Assembly: GCA_003457065.1 (NCBI GenBank)
Contig: DMJQ01000194.1
Span: 5,480 to 13,705 of the forward strand
Direction of reading: 5' to 3'
Length of the DNA: 8,226 bases
Source of the DNA: Clostridiales bacterium
Lineage (GTDB): Bacteria > Bacillota > Clostridia > Tissierellales > Sedimentibacteraceae
A model generated the notes under the pieces. It was not told the DNA's origin. It worked only from the letters and a program-made list of their open reading frames with translations, and ran no database searches. Of this stretch, positions 1-4,979 are shown in pieces. A program made the translations under genes and the position numbers. Each line of letters opens with the position of its first letter. The first letter of the stretch is position 1.

Positions 1-467
1 CAAAAGCCTTGCATGATGTGAGCTTCTTCGGCTCTCATCTGCAAGGCTTCACTTACTTCTATTATTTCGGGGTTGGGCTTGAACTTTAAGTCACCGCGGT
101 ATCCAAGCTTTAGACTGCTAAACTCTTTTGCAATAGCTTTTTGTTCAGTGGAGCAGTGACTGCCCGTTTCTTGATTCCACCTAACCCATTCGCCGTTCTG
201 GTATCTTGGAGTGAGTTTTAAGATCACATAATCATCGGGATTAAACCGCGGATATCTCCTCGGCAAACCAACCATGCCGATATACAGACCACCCTCATTC
301 ATGACTGTCAGTTCCATCAAACGGAGCGTATCTTCAAGAGAGAAACAGAACCAGCACTCCTTGTCACTGAACCTTCGGATTCTGTCGTCCGCTAAAATGC
401 CTCGCAGATTTTCTTTTCTGGTATAGTGGAACTCATCAGTCGGTGCTGTGATGCGTTCATATGCCAT
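1..467 (-). CDS. Hypothetical accessory protein, 3' end beyond window (possible ADP-ribosyltransferase-like fold)
   Basis: Open frame of 155 codons from ATG at 467-465 that runs off the left edge without a stop. The product begins MAYERITAPTDEFHYTRKEN and continues with LRGILADDRIRR and CWFCFSLEDTLRLME. The pattern of an HYT motif, then 'NL..IL.D.RI', then an aromatic/FSLED block is loosely like the N-terminal part of ADP-ribosyltransferase-fold proteins (DarT or RES type). This is a resemblance from memory, not an established assignment, and any catalytic glutamate downstream is not visible. Its start overlaps the end of the preceding truncated SLOG gene by 11 bases (ATGGCATATGA), a layout typical of translational coupling. 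There are no membrane segments in the visible part. The gene is confident as an ORF; its function is unknown. Confidence 0.7.
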   Translation of the reverse strand, partial: MAYERITAPTDEFHYTRKENLRGILADDRIRRFSDKECWFCFSLEDTLRLMELTVMNEGGLYIGMVGLPRRYPRFNPDDYVILKLTPRYQNGEWVRWNQETGSHCSTEQKAIAKEFSSLKLGYRGDLKFKPNPEIIEVSEALQMRAEEAHIMQGF

Positions 468-789
468 AGATATTCTCACTTCTTAGGGTGATGACATCCT
501 CGCATTGGGTCATAATTTCATAATACCGCTTATGGTCTGCAAGAGAATATCGCACGGCATGTTCTTCAAAAGGAATCACTGCAATCAGGCGAATGTACCG
601 CGGATTTTGCAGGTCAATCAGCATTTTCTTTTGAATCACTTCTTCCGCTACCATGAGATCCCACCCATAGGCACCTCCGAATAAAAAGGTGTTATAGCCA
701 TCTTGTATCGCTTTTTCAATTTCCTCTGCCAGTCTTATTCGTAGATTTTCTAATACTTCTCCTTTGGAAAATCCACCCCTGAATTTGTG
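457..789 (-). pseudogene. 5'-truncated SLOG-family (DUF1273/YpsA-like) nucleotide-binding protein
   Basis: The frame ending in TGA at 459-457 can be read back to a TAG at 813-811 with no ATG, GTG or TTG before the internal ATG at 654. Upstream of that ATG it still encodes recognisable family sequence: LENLRIRLAEEIEKAIQDGY, then TFLFGGAYGWDLMVAEEVI, then YIRLIAVIPFEEHAVRYS and a YYEIM..CEDVITL tail. The GGAxGxD glycine loop followed by a 'RLIAVIPFE' strand is the signature of SLOG/DUF1273 proteins, thought to bind nucleotides or nucleotide derivatives. Family members normally start with an FTGHRPxK(L/F) motif; here only HKF (789-781) could remain of it, so about 12 N-terminal residues have been lost. 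An internal start at 654 would give a 65-residue protein lacking the glycine loop, so I call it broken. The end overlaps the next minus-strand gene. Confidence 0.65.
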
Positions 790-894
790 TAAATTTGATA
801 TATTGATTGTCTATTTTTAATCAGTAGAGAGATTAATGCATTCAATTTTATCAATTTCTTTTCAGTGGATATTATTCAATATGAATTAAAACCT

Positions 895-923
895 AAATAG
901 ATTGCCATTGAGGCAATCTATTT
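895..923 (-). terminator. Intrinsic terminator after the flavoprotein gene
   Basis: Perfect 12-bp inverted repeat AAATAGATTGCC (895-906) / GGCAATCTATTT (912-923) with a 5-base loop. It lies about 60 bases past the stop of the oxidoreductase gene. A-T pairs flank the GC core on both sides, and the downstream minus-strand sequence continues T-rich (TATTTAGGTTTTAATT). It may work in both directions. Confidence 0.7.
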
Positions 924-985
924 TCTTAAAAAATTTCCTCTAACGTATATTTCCAATTGTTAGTTGAAAAACTTCATTTGAAAGC

Positions 986-2068
986 TTACCTTTTTGTCAC
1001 AGCAATATCGATACTCTTTAGTCTACTTTTTAATACAAGCTTACGTAAAAAAGAATTATACATAAATGGGCATTTCAGTAGTTTTAAAGAGATCTTCAAA
1101 CGGATATTAAAAGTCTTCAATCTATATTCTCTGTTGGCATTTTTACTATTAGCATTTAATACTTCACTCAAAATCTGAGCACTGTTTATGGCTGAACTTA
1201 TTCCCTCCAGAGAGCTTGGACTAATAAAGCCAGCAGCTTCCCCAATTAAAAAAGCGTTGTTCTTTCCGCAGCAAAAATCATAGAATGACGATGGTCTCAG
1301 AACCATGCATGCCTCTGTTTTTATAGGTTTCCCAAACTTAAATCCAATTTTCTCTAGCTTTTTTTTCTGATTTTCAAACCTTTTCCGAGAATTATCTATA
1401 GGAAATGCGCCGCCAAAAATAAACTGATTATTCTTAGAAATGGACCAAGAATAGCAATCCGTATTCTCAAAGTCGAAAATACAGGAATAAAATGGATTAG
1501 GGTGTGTTTCAAGAAACCATTCCTGGATTGACGTGTAAGTCCGTATTTTCCTTTTGGGGTAAAGGGTGTGTCGTACCAAAGAATTAGCACCGTCTGCACC
1601 TACTATATATTTTGCAATGATAACCTGTTCCATGCCGTTTTCATGAAAAGTTATTCGGTAACCGTCTGGTATTTTTTCAACAGCAGAACAATGTGAATTA
1701 CTATGAACTTCTACATGGCTGGGAATAAGTGATTTCAACCATAAGTCAAATTTATGACGATCAAGGTTAATATAAAACCGTTGATAATGGCGTATGATAT
1801 CATTTTTCAAATCTATGGTTTTAACAGAAAAAATCTGTGGGTCTACCATAACATCCTTAGGAAGACATATGTCTAACCTTGCCAATGCCTTCTGAGCGTC
1901 GGGAGAAAGTAATCCACCGCAAGGTTTCTGAAATCCCTTTTCTACAGAGTCTTTTTTGTCAATGGCAATAATTTTATATTTTTTCGAAAGCATTCTTGCC
2001 AATATGGCACCAGAAGGCCCTAACCCGATAATTGCAATATCATATACCTTAGTCGTTGCTTTTTCCAC
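986..2068 (-). CDS. FAD-dependent oxidoreductase, geranylgeranyl-reductase-like
   Basis: A 360-residue flavoprotein. An N-terminal Rossmann motif binds FAD (IAIIGLGPSGAILARML, GxGxxG at residues 15-20), with the acidic strand end at IIAID. Further family marks are the KPCGGLLSPDAQKAL block (48-62), a GADGANSLVR motif (157-166, the second FAD contact), and FLIGEAAGFISPSSLEGI (273-290), the C-terminal FAD-binding GD-like motif. These features belong to the PHBH/geranylgeranyl reductase group of class A flavoproteins; the substrate cannot be told. There is no signal peptide. The basic C-terminal stretch may contact membrane or lipid, which is only inference. The start is GTG at 2068, chosen because AAGGAGG sits 7 bases upstream and the previous gene stops 2 bases before it. 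It is co-directional with, and nearly touches, the truncated HTH regulator gene, so both probably share the promoter at 2312. It appears intact, unlike its neighbours. Confidence 0.85.
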   Translation of the reverse strand: MEKATTKVYDIAIIGLGPSGAILARMLSKKYKIIAIDKKDSVEKGFQKPCGGLLSPDAQKALARLDICLPKDVMVDPQIFSVKTIDLKNDIIRHYQRFYINLDRHKFDLWLKSLIPSHVEVHSNSHCSAVEKIPDGYRITFHENGMEQVIIAKYIVGADGANSLVRHTLYPKRKIRTYTSIQEWFLETHPNPFYSCIFDFENTDCYSWSISKNNQFIFGGAFPIDNSRKRFENQKKKLEKIGFKFGKPIKTEACMVLRPSSFYDFCCGKNNAFLIGEAAGFISPSSLEGISSAINSAQILSEVLNANSKNANREYRLKTFNIRLKISLKLLKCPFMYNSFLRKLVLKSRLKSIDIAVTKR

Positions 2069-2070
2069 CT

Positions 2071-2259
2071 TTATTCCTCCTTGCCTAAATCATAATCTTC
2101 CCTATATTCCAAAATATCTCCTGGTTGGCATTGTAGTATTCTGCACAAAGCATCCAGAGTGGTAAAGCTATAAGCTTTTGCTCTCTGATTTTTGAAGTTT
2201 GATACATGTGCCCTTGTCATTCCTGATTCTTCTAATAACTTCGTTAAAGAAATTTTGCT
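2071..2259 (-). pseudogene. Truncated Cro/C1-type (Xre) helix-turn-helix regulator
   Basis: Reading back from TAA at 2073-2071 gives ISLTKLLEESGMTRAHVSNF, then KNQRAKAYSFTTLDALCRIL, then QCQPGDILEYREDYDLGKEE. This is the C-terminal three-quarters of a small Xre/HTH_26-type DNA-binding protein: helix-turn-helix LTKLLEESGMTRAHVSNF, then the conserved TLDALCRILQCQPGDILEY. The frame hits TAA at 2262-2260 and has no start codon before the ATG inside the turn (2220). A GTG with a GGTG-type ribosome site at 2270-2268 reads MNCKAKFL and then stops, one frame away, so the first helix (about 15 residues) appears lost through a small out-of-frame deletion. The stop lies 2 bases from the flavoprotein start, so the pair formed an operon. 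I see no restored start; a non-standard ATT start is possible but unlikely. Confidence 0.6.
2076..2082 (-). promoter_or_regulatory. Ribosome binding site deciding the GTG start of the flavoprotein gene
   Basis: AAGGAGG (2082-2076) lies within the last codons of the upstream HTH frame, 7 bases before GTG at 2068. It supports this GTG over any internal ATG and implies translational coupling to the regulator frame. Confidence 0.8.
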
Positions 2260-2283
2260 TTACAATTCACCTTTTATATCACT

Positions 2284-2312
2284 ATAATAAACGCTCATTT
2301 ATCGTTTGTCAA
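2284..2312 (-). promoter_or_regulatory. Sigma-A promoter of the HTH/flavoprotein operon
   Basis: Minus-strand TTGACA (2312-2307), 17-base spacer, TATTAT (2289-2284). Perfect -35 and 5/6 -10. It sits just upstream of the truncated regulator frame and is the only good promoter for the intact flavoprotein gene. Confidence 0.75.
2289..2307. promoter_or_regulatory. Candidate operator in the promoter spacer
   Basis: Imperfect palindrome with arms AAACG and CGTTT around a 9-base centre (19 bases in all), filling the gap between the -35 and -10 elements. The placement suits a repressor site, perhaps for the regulator encoded by the same operon. Inference only. Confidence 0.4.
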
Positions 2313-2480
2313 TAATTATTTTATATAATATAATATATTTTTATCCTTCCTCGATTAAAAAATTAAATTCCACCCCTAGGTTATTTTTTCTTAAGGTTGA
2401 TAAAAATTATGTAAACTATGGCACATTAAACAGAACCAACTGTAACTTATGATTAAACCCAAATTTCCCATACGCTGACC

Positions 2481-2863
2481 GTGCAGGAATATGAACAACA
2501 GGAGATTCCGACTGATAGATTTAGCCATGAGGATTACCATTTTCCATCTCACTGTATAGCGATGAGTTACACCATTTCTCCAGACTTTGATGATGAGTCT
2601 TTCTCTGTTCGTGATTGTAGCAGTGGAGATAGACCTCGCAAAAAGCATCATAATCCAATGGAACCGCAAGCTGTCAGTGACTGTTTTGCTGTAGGAATCA
2701 TCGGTGGTGCATGTACACCTACTGCCATCCCTTTTGGCAATAGTGGGCAAGGAAAGCTTCGTGCCGTGTGTTCTGCTTTGCACTTTGAGCCTATAGAAAC
2801 AGTAGACTGGAAAATTATTTTTATGAAAAGCCATGTAACGACATGATTGTAAAAATACTATAA
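2481..2863 (+). pseudogene. Frameshifted gene fragment with VGIIGGA..PTAI motif
   Basis: The frame from GTG 2481 to TGA 2846 encodes 121 residues with SHEDYHFPSHCIAMSYTISP, DCFAVGIIGGACTPTAIPFG and LRAVCSALHFEPIETVDWKI. The GIIGGA..PTAI block resembles the IGIIGGADGPTAI motif of sodium-pumping decarboxylase beta subunits and of small clostridial proteins that carry it. Here the usual DG is replaced by CT. After DWKIIF the frame reads MKSHVTT and stops, but shifting frame at the T-run (about 2816-2822) gives FYEKPCNDMIVKIL and TAA at 2861-2863. That is a better continuation, so one T has probably been lost. An upstream TAA at 2454 and the lack of any ribosome site before GTG suggest the 5' end is also missing. 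Function unknown. The longer minus-strand frame over the same bases has no recognisable features and is taken as a shadow. Confidence 0.55.
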
Positions 2864-2915
2864 TTTTAACATAAGTGTTGCACTTTGAGTGACATACACT
2901 ATTTTTAATTTAATT

Positions 2916-2946
2916 GAGCCACTACACTTTTATTATGCAGTGGCTC
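2916..2946 (-). terminator. Hairpin following repeat copy A
   Basis: Inverted repeat GAGCCACT (2916-2923) / AGTGGCTC (2939-2946), 8 bp, 15-base loop. On the minus strand it lies 9 bases after the ARILWTILGM-stop segment and is followed by the A/T-rich CAATTAAATT, so it would suit a terminator for that vanished gene. The T-run is imperfect. Confidence 0.45.
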
Positions 2947-2955
2947 TTGCTTTGC

Positions 2956-2988
2956 CTACATACCCAAAATCGTCCAGAGTATCCTTGC
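2956..2988 (-). repeat. Repeat copy A: remnant of a gene 3' end (ARILWTILGM-stop)
   Basis: A 33-base segment matching 3318-3350 at 27 of 33 positions without gaps. Both encode ARILWTILGM and a stop on the minus strand, and all six differences are silent in that frame. In this copy the frame stays open further upstream (AYVSRHFQRLF precedes it). The parent gene is not recognised. Confidence 0.7.
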
Positions 2989-3018
2989 GAAAAGACGCTG
3001 GAAGTGCCTTGAAACATA

Positions 3019-3027
3019 TGCTATGAT
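3019..3027 (+). promoter_or_regulatory. Extended -10 promoter candidate for the small membrane protein gene
   Basis: TGCTATGAT: an extended TGn element followed by a 5/6 -10 hexamer, about 33 bases before the ATG at 3060. The -35 region (TGGAAG at 2999-3004) is weak, as is usual for extended -10 promoters. Confidence 0.4.
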
Positions 3028-3059
3028 AGCGATAAATAGGAATTTGTAGGGGTATTTAA

Positions 3060-3260
3060 ATGAATAATAAGAGAAATAGAACAATGTGGGGAATCAGTTT
3101 ATTTATTATTGGAATTGCAACTATTATAAATGCTTTTTCTTCACTTATTGGGATTGAATTACCAGATATATTAATAAGGTGTGTGGGTGTTATAACGATT
3201 GTTGCTCTTCCTGTACTTGTATATAGTTCTATAAAAATATTAAAGAATAGTAAAAGTTAA
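3060..3260 (+). CDS. Small two-helix membrane protein, unknown function
   Basis: A 66-residue product with a basic N-terminus (MNNKRNRTMWG), a first hydrophobic helix (about residues 11-33, ISLFIIGIATIINAFSSLIG), a short acidic loop (ELPD), a second helix (about 36-58, LIRCVGVITIVALPVLVYSS) and a basic tail (KILKNSKS). The predicted topology is a hairpin with both ends inside by the positive-inside rule. The GTAGGGG sequence 8 bases before the ATG is an acceptable ribosome site, and an extended -10 promoter precedes it. I do not recognise a family; hydrophobic proteins this small could be toxins, immunity proteins or regulators of membrane complexes, but nothing here decides. It is transcribed opposite to the two flanking gene-end remnants. 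Confidence 0.6.
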   Translation: MNNKRNRTMWGISLFIIGIATIINAFSSLIGIELPDILIRCVGVITIVALPVLVYSSIKILKNSKS

Positions 3261-3273
3261 ATTCCAATTTGTA

Positions 3274-3311
3274 GAGCAAGCCGAACTCTGACTAAAGGGT
3301 TCGGCTTGCTC
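3274..3311. terminator. Strong hairpin between the small membrane gene and repeat copy B
   Basis: Perfect 13-bp inverted repeat GAGCAAGCCGAAC (3274-3286) / GTTCGGCTTGCTC (3299-3311), 12-base loop. It lies 13 bases after the stop of the membrane protein gene on the plus strand and 6 bases after the ARILWTILGM stop on the minus strand, so it could end transcription from either side. Neither side has a long T-run. Confidence 0.55.
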
Positions 3312-3317
3312 CTTCCA

Positions 3318-3350
3318 TTACATCCCAAGAATAGTCCAAAGTATCCTTGC
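3318..3350 (-). repeat. Repeat copy B: remnant of a gene 3' end (ARILWTILGM-stop)
   Basis: Second copy of the segment at 2956-2988, same orientation, 362 bases away. It encodes the same ten residues and stop. Upstream the frame reads SAHLPY and soon meets stops, so this copy is only a fragment. As with copy A, a hairpin follows immediately on the minus strand. Confidence 0.65.
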
Positions 3351-3417
3351 ATAAGGAAGGTGAGCGGATTTTAATTTTCATGACAGTTACCTATTTTTAT
3401 TATTCATATTTGTGTGC

Positions 3418-3447
3418 TTGAAATCTTTGCTTTACCAATGGTATAAT
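3418..3447 (+). promoter_or_regulatory. Strong sigma-A promoter without an intact gene downstream
   Basis: TTGAAA (3418-3423), 18-base spacer, TGGTATAAT (extended, perfect -10 at 3442-3447). It points toward the recombinase remnant. The first ATG downstream (3523) encodes only 13 residues (MNKREKKFQIKNN) without a ribosome site. Confidence 0.55.
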
Positions 3448-4054
3448 TATATTTTATAGTTAGCAGTAAATTGCTGTGAATCATTAAATTATAATAGGTA
3501 ATTGCGAAACTATTTTTCAAAAATGAATAAAAGAGAAAAGAAGTTTCAAATAAAGAATAATTGACAAACTGTTAATTATAGCCGATCCATATGTTACATA
3601 TGAATGTTCTACAAGAAAAAGAACCAAACAATGTAAAGAAAAATCTATAAATAGAGATTTAGTAGAGAAAGCAGTTATAGATGACTTAATTAACAAAGTA
3701 TTATCACCAAGTGCTATAGACTCACTGTCAATAAAAGTATTCGAATATGCTCTTAAACAACAGGAAGAGATAAAGTCTGATGTTGTTGTAATTGAAAAAG
3801 AGTTAAAAGAAGTACAAAAACAAATTGATAATATAGTCAATGCAATAATAAAAGGTATGTTCCATGAATCTATGAAAGAAAAAATGGATGAACTTGAAAA
3901 CAAAAAAAACAATCTAACTATTGATTTTAACGAGGCAAGAATTCAATTTGAAATGTATTCACCAAAAATTGATAACATAAAGTATTTAGGTAAAGATGCA
4001 GATATTAAAACAAAAGAATTTTATGAACAAAAAGAAATCATTAATAGATATATT

Positions 4055-4078
4055 AAAAAAGTCCTCTTATATGAGGAC
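4055..4078 (-). terminator. Intrinsic terminator of tmRNA, lying inside the recombinase remnant
   Basis: On the minus strand: GTCCTC (4078-4073), loop ATATAA, GAGGAC (4066-4061), then six T residues and more A/T (4060 onward). This is a classic hairpin plus U-run located 35 bases past the tmRNA 3' end. On the plus strand the same bases encode KKVLLYED of the recombinase. Confidence 0.75.
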
Positions 4079-4084
4079 GAAATT

Positions 4085-4108
4085 GAAATCCACTATATTG
4101 TGGATTTC
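4085..4108 (-). repeat. Inverted repeat directly after the tmRNA 3' end
   Basis: Perfect 9-bp arms GAAATCCAC (4085-4093) / GTGGATTTC (4100-4108) with a 6-base loop, starting 5 bases past the tmRNA end. There is no proper T-run, so it is more likely a 3' processing or stabilising hairpin ahead of the true terminator, or part of a recombination site. Confidence 0.5.
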
Positions 4109-4113
4109 TTGTA

Positions 4114-4467
4114 TGGAGGCGGTGGGAGTCGAACCCACGTCCGAAAATATTTCCACAAGACTTTCTCCGAGTGCAGACCATATTTTTTTATTCGCTTTGA
4201 CTGCCGCCTATGGTCAGGCTGCAATCTCTGCTATCTTCAATTGTTCTGCATCAGGTCGAAGAACCCCTGATACAGTTCCCTGCTTTAGATGATGCCCCGT
4301 TTTAACCTGCAGGTCGGTTAAGCGGGACAAGCAAGCTGCAATTAAGCAGCGAATGCTAAATTATTGTTTTCTTTTGCGTTTATTTTAGTTGCCACTTTTT
4401 GCGTTGTTTGGCGACAAATACTCGCTTATCTTCCTTCTATATCCCCGTCGAAACCATTTACGCCCCC
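4114..4467 (-). ncRNA. ssrA: Transfer-messenger RNA (tmRNA)
   Basis: About 354 nucleotides. The tRNA-like ends are clear. The 5' part reads GGGGGCGTAAATGGTTTCGA and continues CGGGGAT; the 3' part holds the T-arm (GTGGG-TTCGACT-CCCAC) and ends CGCCTCCA. The 7-bp acceptor stem GGGGGCG/CGCCTCC pairs with a single G-U. The internal reading frame encodes the tag AKENNNLAFAA and TAA. With SmpB, tmRNA enters ribosomes stalled on broken messages, adds alanine and the tag, and directs the product to proteolysis. The genomic sequence after the discriminator A is TAC, so the CCA tail is not encoded and would have to be added. The gene begins 6 bases after the smpB stop with no convincing promoter of its own, so it is probably processed from the smpB transcript. 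An accessory element joins its 3' end. Confidence 0.95.
4342..4377 (-). other. tmRNA tag reading frame (AKENNNLAFAA-stop)
   Basis: Resume codon GCA at 4377-4375, preceded by TAAAC, which fits the UARNC-like context just before the resume codon in known tmRNAs. Eleven codons then TAA (4344-4342). The hydrophobic ending LAFAA is the expected ClpXP-type degron. A resume point one codon earlier (AAC) cannot be excluded. Confidence 0.85.
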
Positions 4468-4473
4468 GAATAA

Positions 4474-4923
4474 TTATTCGTCTCGTCTCTGCATACGGCG
4501 TTCGGCATCTTTTTTGGCAAGATCCTGACGTTTGTCATAATTTTTCTTGCCCTTTGCCACAGCCAGTTGCATTTTAACAAGACCATTTTTGAGGTACAAG
4601 CTCAACGGTATTAATGAATAACCTTTCAATGTTACCAAACCAAGCATTTTTCTGATTTCTCTTTTATTTAAAAGAAGCTTCCTGGGCCTTAGAGGATCAA
4701 CATTATAAATGTTTCCTTTTTCATAAGGACTGATATGCATATTGTAAACATATGCTTCACCGTTTTTCATGTTTACATAGCTGTCTTTCAGGTTAACTTT
4801 TCCCTGCCGTATGGATTTGACCTCAGTTCCCACAAGAACTATGCCGGCTTCATACTTATCTTCTATAAAATATTCATGATATGCTTTTTTATTGCTTGCA
4901 ACATTCTTTGTATTTTCAGCCAT
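4474..4923 (-). CDS. smpB: SsrA-binding protein SmpB
   Basis: 149 residues, the usual length. The oligonucleotide-binding barrel is complete: [39 protein letters not shown] and HISPYEKGN are the standard tmRNA-contact segments, followed by [12 protein letters not shown]. The basic C-terminal tail ([19 protein letters not shown]) is the part that enters the empty ribosomal mRNA channel and the decoding centre. The start ATG at 4923 has AGGTGA 4 bases upstream and lies about 20 bases after the expected transcription start of a perfect promoter. The partner RNA gene ssrA follows after 6 bases, so the two components of trans-translation are made from one locus. Confidence 0.97.
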   Translation of the reverse strand: MAENTKNVASNKKAYHEYFIEDKYEAGIVLVGTEVKSIRQGKVNLKDSYVNMKNGEAYVYNMHISPYEKGNIYNVDPLRPRKLLLNKREIRKMLGLVTLKGYSLIPLSLYLKNGLVKMQLAVAKGKKNYDKRQDLAKKDAERRMQRRDE

Positions 4924-4950
4924 ATTTTCACCTACCGTTAGTGTAGAATG

Positions 4951-4979
4951 ATTATAGCATTAAATTTTTACATTGTCAA
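4951..4979 (-). promoter_or_regulatory. Consensus sigma-A promoter for smpB-ssrA
   Basis: Minus-strand TTGACA (4979-4974), exactly 17-base spacer, TATAAT (4956-4951), with a TG one base before the -10 (extended). Every element matches consensus, predicting very strong constitutive transcription, as suits an abundant RNA such as tmRNA. Confidence 0.9.

Larger units (their letters stand above)
3554..4113 (+). pseudogene. C-terminal remnant of a large serine recombinase, at the ssrA 3' end
   Basis: After a TAA at 3551-3553 the frame is open for about 190 codons up to the tmRNA gene. It starts in what looks like the second half of a recombinase zinc ribbon (YVTYECSTRKRTKQC, with the paired cysteines), then KSINRDLVEKAVIDDLINKV, a long charged coiled coil (about 3730-3960), and the terminal INRYIKKVLLYEDEIEI strand. 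This order is that of the C-terminal half of large serine recombinases of phages and conjugative elements. The catalytic resolvase domain, the recombinase domain and the first cysteine pair are gone. The frame does not stop at the element border; it continues into ssrA (GGGGSRTHV and on to 4270), where the residues are merely antisense tmRNA. The gene is inactive. Its position next to the tmRNA 3' end, a well-known integration site, indicates a decayed island. Confidence 0.75.

Noticed and set aside
957..1178. Hydrophobic 73-codon plus-strand frame resembling a small membrane protein.
   Set aside because: It lies antisense to the basic, A-rich 3' end of the flavoprotein gene, which explains its composition.
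772..2377. TCCACCCCT occurs at 772-780 and 2369-2377, bracketing the HTH/flavoprotein segment like a target-site duplication.
   Set aside because: Shared 9-base words are expected many times by chance in 8 kb, the flanks differ, and SLOG-like coding appears to continue past 780.
2391..2834. 147-codon minus-strand frame.
   Set aside because: No recognisable motif and no ribosome site. It lies opposite the plus-strand fragment that carries the GIIGGA..PTAI motif.
3996..4292. Plus-strand frame reading GVEPTSENISTRLSPSADH and on.
   Set aside because: This is the antisense translation of tmRNA, a frequent spurious protein, not a gene. The companion frame to 4270 is the recombinase frame running on into the same RNA gene.
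4480..4530. A separate ssrA promoter within the end of smpB.
   Set aside because: TTGCCA and TATGCA are 19 bases apart and both weak, and the AATAAT near 4474 has no -35 partner.
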